From an uncultured Saprospiraceae bacterium (GTDB taxonomy: Bacteria; Bacteroidota; Bacteroidia; Chitinophagales; Saprospiraceae): a stretch of 64,000 bases of DNA. The first letter of the stretch is position 1. Each line of letters begins with the position of its first letter. The stretch is taken from contig CALEYL010000074.1 in NCBI GenBank assembly GCA_937926205.1, positions 186,001-250,000 on the forward strand, written 5' to 3'. Below, piece by piece: positions 16,798 to 25,556 of this stretch. The notes beneath the pieces are model-generated. The model did not search any database and was not told the DNA's origin. It saw only the letters and a program-made list of their open reading frames with translations. Both the position numbers and the translations under genes were made by a program.

Positions 16798-16955
16798 TTT
16801 TTGTTTATGCGTTTATTGGTTTATGGGGTTGTTTATGGGGTTATGCGTTTATTTGTTTATGCGTTTATTTGTTTCCCTCGAATAAACAGATAAACAAATC
16901 ACCAAATAAACAAAACTTGTCCCGCCCGAGCGGGGTCCTCAAATAAACAAATCAC
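16798..16955. repeat. Imperfect short repeats of GTTTATTTG / CAAATAAAC in opposite halves
   Basis: The left half repeats GTTTATGCGTTTATTTG-like words; the right half repeats AATAAACAAATCACC-like words, the inverse of the left. A small GC hairpin CCCGC-ccga-GCGGG lies at 16921-16934. It fills the whole gap between two co-directional amidohydrolase genes and can fold into many alternative hairpins. Confidence 0.6.
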
Positions 16956-16959
16956 TAAA

Positions 16960-19900
16960 TCATCTCCCCACCTCATCTTCTACATCCTCACAGTGGTATT
17001 CTTTCGACTGCGAAGCGCCACGAGCAGATTGAGTCGGACCGCCTTTTTGTTTAGCGGCAATCATTTTTTGAACCAAACGCGTACGTTCTGCCAGCACGGA
17101 AGCCCGCAATTGTTCGTCGTCTTTGCGATCAAAAAACTTGATGCCGTCTACAAAAGTCTGGTCTGCTTTCGCATAAACAGACAGCGGGTGATCGCTCCAC
17201 AAAACCACGTCGGCGTCTTTACCCACCTTGATGCTGCCGATGCGATTGTCTACATGGAGTAGTTTTGCCGGATTCAGGGTAACAAATTTCAGGGCCTCTT
17301 CTTCAGGAACGCCACCGAACAACACCGCTTTACCTGCTTCCTGGTTCAATCGGCGCGCCATTTCTGCGTCATCCGAATTGAAGGCCACAATAACCCCCTG
17401 ATCGCGCATCAGCGCACCGTTGTAGGGAATGGCTTCGTAAACTTCGTATTTATAAGCCCACCAATCGGAAAAACTGGAGGCTCCGGCGCCGTGTTTAGCC
17501 ATAACATCGGCTACTTTATAACCCTCCAGAATATGCGTAAACGTATTGATTCTGAAGCCAAAGCGCTCTGCTACTTTCATCAGCATGTTGATTTCGCTTT
17601 GTACATATGAATGGCAGGTAATGAACCGCTTTTTCTCCAGAATTTCCAGTCCGGCCTCGAGGTCGAGGTCTTTACGGTAAGGCTTGCCGCTGCGTTTGAG
17701 CGCACCGTATTCTTTAGCGCGGGTGAAGTAGTCTTCATAAACCTGCTCCACGCCCATGCGCGTTTGCGGGAAGCGCGTTGCAAAAGCTTCTGAAGCCCCT
17801 GATTGCTTGACGTTTTCGCCAAGTGCAAATTTGATAAATCCGTCAGCGCCTTCAAATTTCATGGCTTCCGGAGCATACCCCCAACGCATTTTAATGAGTG
17901 CCGATTGCCCGCCGATTGGATTCGCGGAACCGTGCAGCAATTGCGATGTGGTAACGCCGCCCGACAACATGCGGTAAATATTGATGTCTTCGCTGTTGAC
18001 AACATCTCCAACGCGCACCTCTGCACTGCTGGCCTGGGTACCTTCGTTGACGCCGCGGCTGATGGCGATGTGAGAATGCTCATCGAGGATCCCCGGAGTG
18101 AGGTGCTTGCCGGTACCATCGACTTCAATGGCGCCTGCAGCTTTCAGCCCCTGCCCCACCTGAGCGATTTTTCCATTCTGGATCAAAACATCGGCGCCTC
18201 GAAGGATGCCTTCTTTTTCGTTGGTCCAAACGGTGGCATTCCGGATCAGGTAAGTGGCCTGTTGCGGTTTTTTCTCCCAGCCATAGGCCACAAAAGGATA
18301 CACCAGAGGGCCGGGCTCGCTTTTTTCGATTGCTTTTTTATCGTCTTTACCTTTTTTCTCCTCCTTCGCTTCAACGGGGCCGGTGTAGGTTGCTTTCCAG
18401 TCTACCCACTGTCCGTCGCCGTTTTGTCCTTTACCCATCCAGTTGCGCTCCATCATGGAGCCTGAAAGGCGAATGGCATTTTTATCTCCTTTGGGTGTAA
18501 AAGAGAGCGTGATGAGGTTGTTTGACACCTGATGTTTGACTTTTACATTGGTGCTGTCATTAACTACAATGTTCATTTCCACTTTATCACCATCCCCTTT
18601 GGCAGCCAATTGATAGGTCGTTTGACCGATCATCAACTCATAATTGCCGGCCAGTTCAGGTGTATCCAGATCTTTCAGCACATAGGGTTTGCCATTGATC
18701 CAGTTGTGGTAAATTTTAGCGTCCTTCTCAAAAATATCGTTATTGGCGATGATGAAGTTAGCGATTTTGCCTTTTTCGAGGCTGCCCAGTTTGTCGGAAA
18801 CGCCTGCCAGACTTGCCGGCGTTGCGGTAAGCGCTTTCAGTGCTGCATCGCGGGCCAGACCACTTTCAACGGCTTTGCGCAAATTGGTCATAAAATCGTC
18901 TCCTTTTTTCAAACCGTGTGAGGTCAGGGCAAAAGGAATGCCCGCTTCAGCCAATCTGGCAGCATTGTAGGGCGCCAGTTCCCAATGCTTCATTTGAGCA
19001 AGATTCACCATTTGGGCGTCAAAAGGATCCTCCACATCAAATGCATCCGGGAAATCGAGCGGAAGGATGAAGGTGGAACCCGTTGCTTTCAGCTCTGCAA
19101 TGCGCTGGTATTCATCGCCATCCCCTTTGAAGAGGTAAGTGACGCCAAATTCTTTGCCAATAGCCGCTGCGCGCAGGGCATCCAGTTTATTGCCAACTTC
19201 AAATATCTGAGGCAGCGATTGTACGGCATTCCAGGCAGCCAGTGAAATGTTCACTTCTCCTTTCTGGGTAGCGTACCAGCGTCCGTCGTAATAGGTTTGG
19301 CGCAACAGCGCAATACTTCCCATCAGCGAACTTGGGTAGTTCTGGCGTGAACTGCCTTTGCTGAACGAAAGATGGTGGGCTACCTGTTCTTTTACAATAA
19401 CCGAGTGCGGTGGCTCATCGCCCAGGGTCACCAGCGTGGAGGTTCCCCGCGAGATGCCATCCATGTTGTGGCTCAGCACCGCGCCAAAACCCGAACTCCG
19501 GTAGTTTTTAGCGCCCGCATCGGCAGGTTTGAACACTTCGTATGCCCGAAACTCGGGTTTCAGTGCCTCATTCCACATATAGGCGCCCTCTTTGGAAGTC
19601 AGCATCTGTGGTGGTGAATTGAAAAAATTGCGGCCTTGCCTTTGGCCATCATTGCGCATTTCCGGCATACCGTATGCAGAATACAGGTCTATGAAAGAAG
19701 GGTAAATGTATTTGCCCTTCATATCCAGAACGACTGCGTCTTTTGGAATGACCAGACCAACGCCTGCTCCTTCTACTTTACCATTGCGAATGACCAAAGT
19801 CGCTTTTTCCAGTTTTTGATTCCAGGAAACGTAGATGGTGGCGTTCGTGAAGGCGTAACACTTGTCGCGCTCGTCGTAAACGCCATTCTGAGGAAAGGTC

Positions 19901-19962
19901 TGCTGGGCCACCGACCACAGCGAGAGGATGGCCAGCGCCATCGTGGATAGTGCTTTTCTCAT
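16960..19962 (-). CDS. Exported double-module amidohydrolase (degenerate N-module, intact C-module)
   Basis: A 1000-residue exported protein (signal peptide ~1-19). It is two amidohydrolase modules in tandem. The N-module (~35-430) keeps the framework and the A-T-P-A-S-L-A-G...G-S-L-E-K-G-K-I-A-N signature but has D-L-Y-S-A-Y where metal-binding H-x-H should be. A linker region (~435-540) carries a beta-rich insertion and a Lys-rich stretch. The C-module (~570-960) has G-I-L-D-E-H-S-H (metal pair), T-C-H-S, F-T-H-I-L-E-G and F-N-S-D-D, all the usual ligands, so it should be active. The closest described groups are imidazolonepropionase-like or prolidase-like hydrolases. Substrate unknown; the periplasmic location and the paired pseudo-module are inferred. 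Confidence 0.85.
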   Translation of the reverse strand: MRKALSTMALAILSLWSVAQQTFPQNGVYDERDKCYAFTNATIYVSWNQKLEKATLVIRNGKVEGAGVGLVIPKDAVVLDMKGKYIYPSFIDLYSAYGMPEMRNDGQRQGRNFFNSPPQMLTSKEGAYMWNEALKPEFRAYEVFKPADAGAKNYRSSGFGAVLSHNMDGISRGTSTLVTLGDEPPHSVIVKEQVAHHLSFSKGSSRQNYPSSLMGSIALLRQTYYDGRWYATQKGEVNISLAAWNAVQSLPQIFEVGNKLDALRAAAIGKEFGVTYLFKGDGDEYQRIAELKATGSTFILPLDFPDAFDVEDPFDAQMVNLAQMKHWELAPYNAARLAEAGIPFALTSHGLKKGDDFMTNLRKAVESGLARDAALKALTATPASLAGVSDKLGSLEKGKIANFIIANNDIFEKDAKIYHNWINGKPYVLKDLDTPELAGNYELMIGQTTYQLAAKGDGDKVEMNIVVNDSTNVKVKHQVSNNLITLSFTPKGDKNAIRLSGSMMERNWMGKGQNGDGQWVDWKATYTGPVEAKEEKKGKDDKKAIEKSEPGPLVYPFVAYGWEKKPQQATYLIRNATVWTNEKEGILRGADVLIQNGKIAQVGQGLKAAGAIEVDGTGKHLTPGILDEHSHIAISRGVNEGTQASSAEVRVGDVVNSEDINIYRMLSGGVTTSQLLHGSANPIGGQSALIKMRWGYAPEAMKFEGADGFIKFALGENVKQSGASEAFATRFPQTRMGVEQVYEDYFTRAKEYGALKRSGKPYRKDLDLEAGLEILEKKRFITCHSYVQSEINMLMKVAERFGFRINTFTHILEGYKVADVMAKHGAGASSFSDWWAYKYEVYEAIPYNGALMRDQGVIVAFNSDDAEMARRLNQEAGKAVLFGGVPEEEALKFVTLNPAKLLHVDNRIGSIKVGKDADVVLWSDHPLSVYAKADQTFVDGIKFFDRKDDEQLRASVLAERTRLVQKMIAAKQKGGPTQSARGASQSKEYHCEDVEDEVGR

Positions 19963-20283
19963 GTTCGAAAAGGGTGATTGGATTGCCTGTCTGCCGACAG
20001 GTTGACGTTTTTAAATACTGTTCAATTTGTTTAGGCAAGGCTGGGTGCAGTGGTTTTTCTCTCTACCAGCTGCCTTCTTCCCGCTGCCTTCCCTCGCTAA
20101 GGTAGGGATATGTTTATATTTTTTGGCTTTTGAGCCGGAAAAGTAGAAAACGCTTTCAAAAATGAGGCAGCCAGAAAACCATTAAGCGCTCATGAGATAT
20201 TCCGAAAGTTGAACATCAACAAAGTTTTTTTATGTTGAAATTCAAATGAATAAAATCGCATGGATATTTTTTTAGGCCCGAGC
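19963..20283. other. Intergenic region upstream of the ileS leader
   Basis: Divergent spacer between the double amidohydrolase (minus) and ileS (plus). A 6-bp hairpin CCTGTC-tgcc-GACAGG at 19986-20001 lies just upstream of the amidohydrolase start; it resembles the GC-rich hairpins of the element at 6481-6730. The rest is AT-rich with no ORF of note. Confidence 0.45.
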
Positions 20284-20315
20284 TTGCCCCCTAAAACTAA
20301 AAACCGTTACCTTTG
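20284..20315 (+). promoter_or_regulatory. Bacteroidota-type promoter for the ileS leader
   Basis: TTG at 20284-20286, 21 bases, then TACCTTTG at 20308-20315, an exact match to the -33/-7 (TTG-N19/21-TAnnTTTG) consensus of the primary sigma factor. Transcription should start near 20322, about 23 bases before the leader ORF and ~195 bases before ileS. Confidence 0.7.
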
Positions 20316-20344
20316 TTTCCATTCATATAGCATAAATTCATGCA

Positions 20345-20407
20345 ATGAACGTTTCATTCACCATAATTAGCAGCGTTATTATTCCCGGGTTGCCGCGCAA
20401 TCTGTGA
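20345..20407 (+). CDS. Candidate isoleucine leader peptide of ileS (20 codons)
   Basis: ATG at 20345, TGA at 20405-20407. Four of the 20 codons are Ile, in two adjacent pairs (codons 7-8, ATA ATT; codons 12-13, ATT ATT), with two Val and two Leu. The ORF lies between a consensus promoter and an intrinsic terminator, directly upstream of the isoleucyl-tRNA synthetase gene. The last three sense codons (CGC AAT CTG, 20396-20404) are a perfect complement of CAGATTGCG at 20444-20452 in the terminator's left arm and loop. A ribosome stalled at the second Ile pair would leave them free to pair; one that reaches the stop codon would cover them. No Shine-Dalgarno is evident, which is usual in this phylum. 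Translation is not proven. Confidence 0.6.
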   Translation: MNVSFTIISSVIIPGLPRNL

Positions 20408-20431
20408 GCAAATGCTGTTTTTGAAACACTG

Positions 20432-20470
20432 AAAAAGCTCCGGCAGATTGCGATCTGCCGGAGCTTTTTT
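20432..20470 (+). terminator. Intrinsic terminator in the ileS leader (candidate attenuator)
   Basis: A 17-bp perfect stem (20432-20448 with 20453-20469), 4-nt TGCG loop, and a T-run of six followed by CTTTT. It sits 48 bases before the ileS ATG. The nearest upstream gene points the other way, so on the + strand only a leader transcript can be stopped here. CAGATTGCG (20444-20452) can alternatively pair with 20396-20404. The lower 12 bp of the stem are not covered by that pairing, so the strength of antitermination needs a folding calculation. Confidence 0.8.
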
Positions 20471-20517
20471 CTTTTGTAAAAAATTATCTTTGCGGGTCTT
20501 TGAAAAAAACACCACCG

Positions 20518-23500
20518 ATGTACAACGAGTTTAAGAGCCTGAACTTACAGGAAATTGACAAAGAAATGCAGGCCTTTTGGGACGCACAGGAGATTTTCAA
20601 CAAGAGCGTGGACCAGCGTCCGGTCAACAATTCCTGGGTCTTTTACGAAGGCCCGCCTTCCGCCAATGGCAAGCCCGGCATCCACCACGTTATGGCCCGG
20701 GCGATCAAAGATATCTTTTGCCGCTATCAAACCCTGAAAGGCAAACGGGTAGAGCGCAAAGGGGGCTGGGATACACACGGCCTGCCCATCGAGCTGAGCG
20801 TGGAAAAGGAACTCGGCATCACCAAAGAAGACATCGGCAAGTCGATTTCAGTGGATGAATACAACCAAAAATGCCGCGAAACGGTGATGCGTTACAAAAA
20901 CGAGTGGGACGACATCACCCGGCGCATGGGCTACTGGGTGGATTTGGACAACCCCTACATCACCTATGAAAACGAATACATAGAAACAGTCTGGTGGCTG
21001 CTGAAACGGTTGTACGATAAAGGCTTGTTGTACAAAGGCTACACCATCCAGCCCTATTCGCCAGCCGCGGGAACGGGTTTGAGTTCGCACGAATTGAACA
21101 TGCCCGGCGCGTATAAGGAATTGACGGATACGACGGTCGTGGCGATGTTTAAGGTGATAAAGGATGATAAGTCGACCATTCTGTTTGACAGCCCGGACGA
21201 AGATGTGCGCATCCTTGCCTGGACGACGACCCCCTGGACTTTGCCGTCGAATACAGCGCTGACGGTAGGTCCTAAAATCAACTACGTCAAAATCAAGACC
21301 CTTAATCCTTATACCCAGCAGGCAGTTAGTATCGTACTCGCCGACGTATTGGTGGGAAATTGGTTTGCCAGCGATCCTGAAAAACAGAAAAACAAGCCGG
21401 CTATTCTTGAAAAAAGCGCTCCTTTTTCAGGAAGTTCGCTGGAAGGCGTTCGCTACGAGCAACTCCTGCCTTACGGTAATCCCATTGAAGAACTGAACGG
21501 TCAAACCGATGCTTTCCGCGTGGTAACAGGCGATTTCGTTACCACCGAAGATGGTACCGGCGTGGTGCACACGGCTCCTTCTTTTGGCGCAGACGACATG
21601 AAAGCTGCGCGCGCCAACGGCATCGGAGCCCTGACGCTGGTGGACAAGCAAGGCAAATTTAAAGATACAGTAGGCGAGTTTTCCAACCGCTACGTCAAGA
21701 ACTACAAAGACGATCCCGACTACGTAAGTGTGGACGTGGACATCGCCGTGAAGCTGAAACAAGAGGGCTATGCTTTTAATGTGCAGAAATACGTGCACAA
21801 TTACCCGCATTGCTGGCGCACCGACAAACCTGTGCTCTATTACCCGCTTGACTCCTGGTTCATCAAGGCCAGCGCCGTCAAGGAACGCATGTTTGAACTG
21901 AACAAAACGATCAACTGGAAGCCAGCCAGCACCGGCGAAGGGCGCTTTGGCAAATGGCTCGAAAACCTTCAGGACTGGAACCTGAGCCGCAGCCGCTACT
22001 GGGGCGTCGGGTTGCCGATCTGGCGTAGTACGGACGGAAGTGAGGAGCGTTGTATAGGTTCTGTAGAAGAACTTCGGGCAGAAATTGAAAAAGCCAACCA
22101 AGCACTGGGGCTTAACCAGACGGTGCCGGAAGACCTGCACCGACCTTATATTGATGAGATTCTATTGGTAAGTGACAACGGGACAACCCTACGAAGGGAA
22201 TTGGACCTAATTGACGTCTGGTTTGACTCTGGTTCGATGCCCTATGCACAGTGGGGGCTGGATCCGGCGAAGCTAAAAGCAGGGGCAGACCGGCCATTCA
22301 AAGCGCCTTTCGACAACATGTATCCCGCCGATTTCATCGCAGAAGGCGTTGATCAAACCCGTGGATGGTTCTACACCCTGCATGCCATTGCCACCATGGC
22401 TTTCGACAGCATTTCCTTTAAAAATGTCGTCTCCAATGGCCTGGTTTTGGACAAAAACGGCAATAAAATGTCGAAACGCCTTGGCAATGCAGTAGACCCT
22501 TTTGAGACCATTGCCAAATATGGCGCCGACGCGACCCGCTGGTACATGATTTCCAATGCCGCTCCCTGGGACAACCTGAAGTTCGATGTCGAGGGCATTG
22601 CAGAGGTCCAGCGAAAGTTTTTCGGCACCTTGTTCAATACCTACAATTTCTTCGCACTTTATGCCAATGTGGATGGCTGGAAAATGGACGAGTTTAACGT
22701 CTTACCGTATGACCAGCGCACCGAACTCGACCGCTGGATCATTTCCAAACTCTACAGCCTCGTAGCAGATTACCATGCCGCGATGGACGACTATGAGCCG
22801 CACCGTGCCTGCCGTCTTGTGGAAGATTTTGTGAACGAGCATCTGTCCAACTGGTACGTGCGCCTCGGCCGCCGTCGTTTTTGGCGCGGAGAAATGAGCC
22901 CCGATAAAGAAGCTGCATATCAGACCCTGTTCGAGTGTTTGATGGTGGTAGGGCAACTTTCTTCCACAGTAGCGCCATTTTTCAGCGACTGGCTTTACCG
23001 CAACCTGACGGCGCCCATCCGCGAACTTGCGAAGCAAAAAAATACGCCGCTTCGCCACGACAGTGTGCACCTGACCGACCTGACGAAGCCGGATGCCTCG
23101 AAGATCGATAAAGCGCTGGAAAAACGCATGGACTACGCCCAGCGCATCTGCTCGCTCGCGTTCAGCATCCGCAAGCTCAATGGCCTTCGGGTGCGGTTGC
23201 CGCTGCAAAAACTGCTGTTGCCGGTACTCGACGAAAGCTTCATCAAAGAAGTAGACGGCGTGAAAGCGTTGATTTTGAGCGAAATCAACGTAAAGGAGAT
23301 CGAATACATCACCGATGCCGGCGGCTTGCTGAAAAAACAGGCAAAAGCCAATTTCAAAACCCTTGGCGCCAAACTCGGCAAAGACATGAAAGCCGCTGCC
23401 GAGCGCATTGCCGCCTTTGGCAATGAAGAAATCAATGCGCTCGAAAAGGCCGGTAGCATGTCTGTAGAATTAAACGGAACGACATACGAGCTCACACCTG

Positions 23501-23853
23501 CCGACCTCATTGTGACGACCGAAGACCTGCCCGGTTGGAAAGTGGCCAGCGACGGCCCGCTGACGGTGGCGTTAGATGTGACGCTGACTCCGGAACTGGA
23601 GGCAGAGGGCATCGCCCGCGACCTTGTGAACCGCATCCAGAATTTGCGTAAAGAGAAAAATTTCAACGTGACTGACCGAATCAATGTGCGCGTTGAACTG
23701 CGTCAGCAGTTGGAGCTTGCTGTGGAGCAGTTCCGGGAATACATCAAGGGAGAAGTGCTGGCCGATTCGCTGATCATGGCGTCGGAAGTAGAAGGCGATC
23801 AGGTAGAGCTGGGAGATGAACTGAGTCTGAAAATTGATGTCAGTTTGAATTGA
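20518..23853 (+). CDS. ileS: Isoleucyl-tRNA synthetase
   Basis: Charges tRNA-Ile with isoleucine in the cytoplasm; essential for translation. The 1111-residue class I synthetase has the Rossmann catalytic domain, the CP1 editing domain (T-T-x-W-T-L-P-S near 240) and K-M-S-K-R at 650-654, followed by the anticodon-binding domain and a long C-terminal region. The length and C-terminus fit the longer, eukaryote-like IleRS2 group. The HIGH signature reads G-I-H-H at residues 54-57, with the first and third residues exchanged. The ATG at 20518 is preferred over an in-frame TTG at 20500. A second perfect -7 element (TATCTTTG, 20485-20492) lies after the leader terminator but lacks a -33 partner. 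Expression is probably controlled by the leader. Confidence 0.97.
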   Translation: MYNEFKSLNLQEIDKEMQAFWDAQEIFNKSVDQRPVNNSWVFYEGPPSANGKPGIHHVMARAIKDIFCRYQTLKGKRVERKGGWDTHGLPIELSVEKELGITKEDIGKSISVDEYNQKCRETVMRYKNEWDDITRRMGYWVDLDNPYITYENEYIETVWWLLKRLYDKGLLYKGYTIQPYSPAAGTGLSSHELNMPGAYKELTDTTVVAMFKVIKDDKSTILFDSPDEDVRILAWTTTPWTLPSNTALTVGPKINYVKIKTLNPYTQQAVSIVLADVLVGNWFASDPEKQKNKPAILEKSAPFSGSSLEGVRYEQLLPYGNPIEELNGQTDAFRVVTGDFVTTEDGTGVVHTAPSFGADDMKAARANGIGALTLVDKQGKFKDTVGEFSNRYVKNYKDDPDYVSVDVDIAVKLKQEGYAFNVQKYVHNYPHCWRTDKPVLYYPLDSWFIKASAVKERMFELNKTINWKPASTGEGRFGKWLENLQDWNLSRSRYWGVGLPIWRSTDGSEERCIGSVEELRAEIEKANQALGLNQTVPEDLHRPYIDEILLVSDNGTTLRRELDLIDVWFDSGSMPYAQWGLDPAKLKAGADRPFKAPFDNMYPADFIAEGVDQTRGWFYTLHAIATMAFDSISFKNVVSNGLVLDKNGNKMSKRLGNAVDPFETIAKYGADATRWYMISNAAPWDNLKFDVEGIAEVQRKFFGTLFNTYNFFALYANVDGWKMDEFNVLPYDQRTELDRWIISKLYSLVADYHAAMDDYEPHRACRLVEDFVNEHLSNWYVRLGRRRFWRGEMSPDKEAAYQTLFECLMVVGQLSSTVAPFFSDWLYRNLTAPIRELAKQKNTPLRHDSVHLTDLTKPDASKIDKALEKRMDYAQRICSLAFSIRKLNGLRVRLPLQKLLLPVLDESFIKEVDGVKALILSEINVKEIEYITDAGGLLKKQAKANFKTLGAKLGKDMKAAAERIAAFGNEEINALEKAGSMSVELNGTTYELTPADLIVTTEDLPGWKVASDGPLTVALDVTLTPELEAEGIARDLVNRIQNLRKEKNFNVTDRINVRVELRQQLELAVEQFREYIKGEVLADSLIMASEVEGDQVELGDELSLKIDVSLN

Positions 23854-24003
23854 CCTGAAGAAACTATCGTTTGCCTTGAGCGGTAAGACATAAGGAGCAA
23901 GCTCTTTTACAGTCAGGAAGTTGTTATAAGTCGTTCATCGGTATCATAAGATACGGATTTCTAAATAATTGGCGTTAATTCATTACATCAAAAAAAGAAC
24001 GAC

Positions 24004-25521
24004 ATGCGCCACTTTACCTGCCTATGGATTGCCCTGCTGTTCTTCACCGCCAGCCGGCTTTCCGCTGCTACTTACTACGTTTCCAACACCGGAAACAATG
24101 CCAACTCGGGGCTTTCTCCGGCCCAGGCATTTTTGACCATTCAGAAAGGCGCCGATGTGGCTGTGGCGGGCGATACGGTTTTGGTGGCAAACGGCACTTA
24201 CGCCGGTTTTGATTTTCGCGATAAAAACGGAACGGCGGCCAACAGGGTCGTTTTTCAGGCTATGGGCGCCAGCGTGCTCATCAACCAGAGCGGCCCCATT
24301 CGCAATGACGGCATCAACATCGAAAATGCAGATTATGTGACCGTGGACGGCTTCATTGTGAATGGCATGCCGGGCAACGGAAACGGCGTCCGGGTGGTGA
24401 TTTCTGATTTTTGTGTAGTAAAAAACTGCCATTGCGACGGCAATGCAGAACGAGGCATATTTACAGGCTTCACGGACGATATTCTGATTGAACACAATGT
24501 GTGCACCAACTCCGTTGACGAGCACGGCATCTACGTCTCGAACAGCTCCGATCGCCCCATCGTTCGCTTCAACACCTGCTACGGAAACAACAACATCGGC
24601 ATCCATTTCAACGGGGATATCTTTTCCGGTGGCGATGGCATCATCTCTGACGCTCAGGTTTATGGAAATATCATTTACGACAATGGTCAGGCTGCCGGCA
24701 TCAACATGGATGGCGTGCTGAATCCTGTTATTTTCAACAATTTAATTTTCAACAACCATTTTGGACAGGGCATTGCACTGTTCCAGCAGGACGGGGCCAT
24801 TTCCACCCAGGGTGCGAAAATTTTCAACAATACCATCATTGTGCCTTCTGATGGTCGCTGGGGAATTTTACTGCGGGACGACGCGAACCAGGGAACCCAG
24901 ATTTACAACAACATCATTCTGAATTTCCATGCCTGGCGGGGCTGCATTGCCGTGGATCATCCTACTCAGTTTACCAGCGATTACAACATCTTGCACGACA
25001 AAATGAGCCCAGACGGCGACGGTTCTGCCATCCTGCTGGCACAATGGCAGGCATTGGGATTCGATACCCATTCGCAGCTGGCCGACCCGCTCACGGCTAT
25101 TTTTGAAGACCCGGCCAACGACGACTATACGCTTGCTGAAAATTCACAGGCAATAGACGCGGGCACGGCTCTGGTAAGCCCTTTTGTGACCGTTGACCTT
25201 TCCGGCGCCACCCGCCCTCTCGGCGCTGCATTCGACATCGGTTGCTACGAATATGCATCCGCGACAAGCGCCGTGGATCTGACTGGCGCTTCGGTTGAAC
25301 TTCACCCCAATCCTACTTCGGATGAGGTGACCATCAGCGGGGAATTAAGCAATTTTGAGCTCCGGGTATTAGACGTCCACGGGCGGGCGGTTCTTAAGCA
25401 GACAGTGAAGAGTATGCCGCTGACCATCAGCCTAAAGGGCCTTAGCCCGGGCCTGTATTTTTTGCTTGTGGAAAATGAGCTGAACCAATTGCAGTGCCTG
25501 AGGCAAATCATCAAAGAGTAG
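24004..25521 (+). CDS. Exported right-handed beta-helix protein, T9SS type A
   Basis: A 505-residue protein with a signal peptide (~1-21, ending S-A-A) followed directly by T-Y-Y-V-S-N-T-G-N-N-A-N-S-G, the entry motif of many polysaccharide lyase-like parallel beta-helix proteins. Residues ~70-330 are beta-helix coils rich in N-N-T-I, G-I-H-F and I-Y-N-N patterns. A T9SS type A sorting domain closes the protein (L-H-P-N-P-T, V-H-G-R, G-L-Y-F-L-L). Pectate lyase or alginate lyase-like activity is possible, but I cannot identify catalytic residues, so it may be purely structural. The convergent gene on the other strand ends 36 bases further on. Confidence 0.82.
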   Translation: MRHFTCLWIALLFFTASRLSAATYYVSNTGNNANSGLSPAQAFLTIQKGADVAVAGDTVLVANGTYAGFDFRDKNGTAANRVVFQAMGASVLINQSGPIRNDGINIENADYVTVDGFIVNGMPGNGNGVRVVISDFCVVKNCHCDGNAERGIFTGFTDDILIEHNVCTNSVDEHGIYVSNSSDRPIVRFNTCYGNNNIGIHFNGDIFSGGDGIISDAQVYGNIIYDNGQAAGINMDGVLNPVIFNNLIFNNHFGQGIALFQQDGAISTQGAKIFNNTIIVPSDGRWGILLRDDANQGTQIYNNIILNFHAWRGCIAVDHPTQFTSDYNILHDKMSPDGDGSAILLAQWQALGFDTHSQLADPLTAIFEDPANDDYTLAENSQAIDAGTALVSPFVTVDLSGATRPLGAAFDIGCYEYASATSAVDLTGASVELHPNPTSDEVTISGELSNFELRVLDVHGRAVLKQTVKSMPLTISLKGLSPGLYFLLVENELNQLQCLRQIIKE

Positions 25522-25556
25522 GCTGTTATTCCTGCAAGTCAGTTGTCCGAACCGGA

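Noticed and set aside
20485..20492. TATCTTTG as the main ileS promoter
   Set aside because: Perfect -7 element, but no TTG at -33, and the start site would fall within ~20 bases of the ATG. Kept only as an alternative that would bypass the attenuator.
21427..22140. 237-codon minus-strand frame inside ileS
   Set aside because: Lies wholly within the ileS coding sequence; composition is that of an antisense frame.
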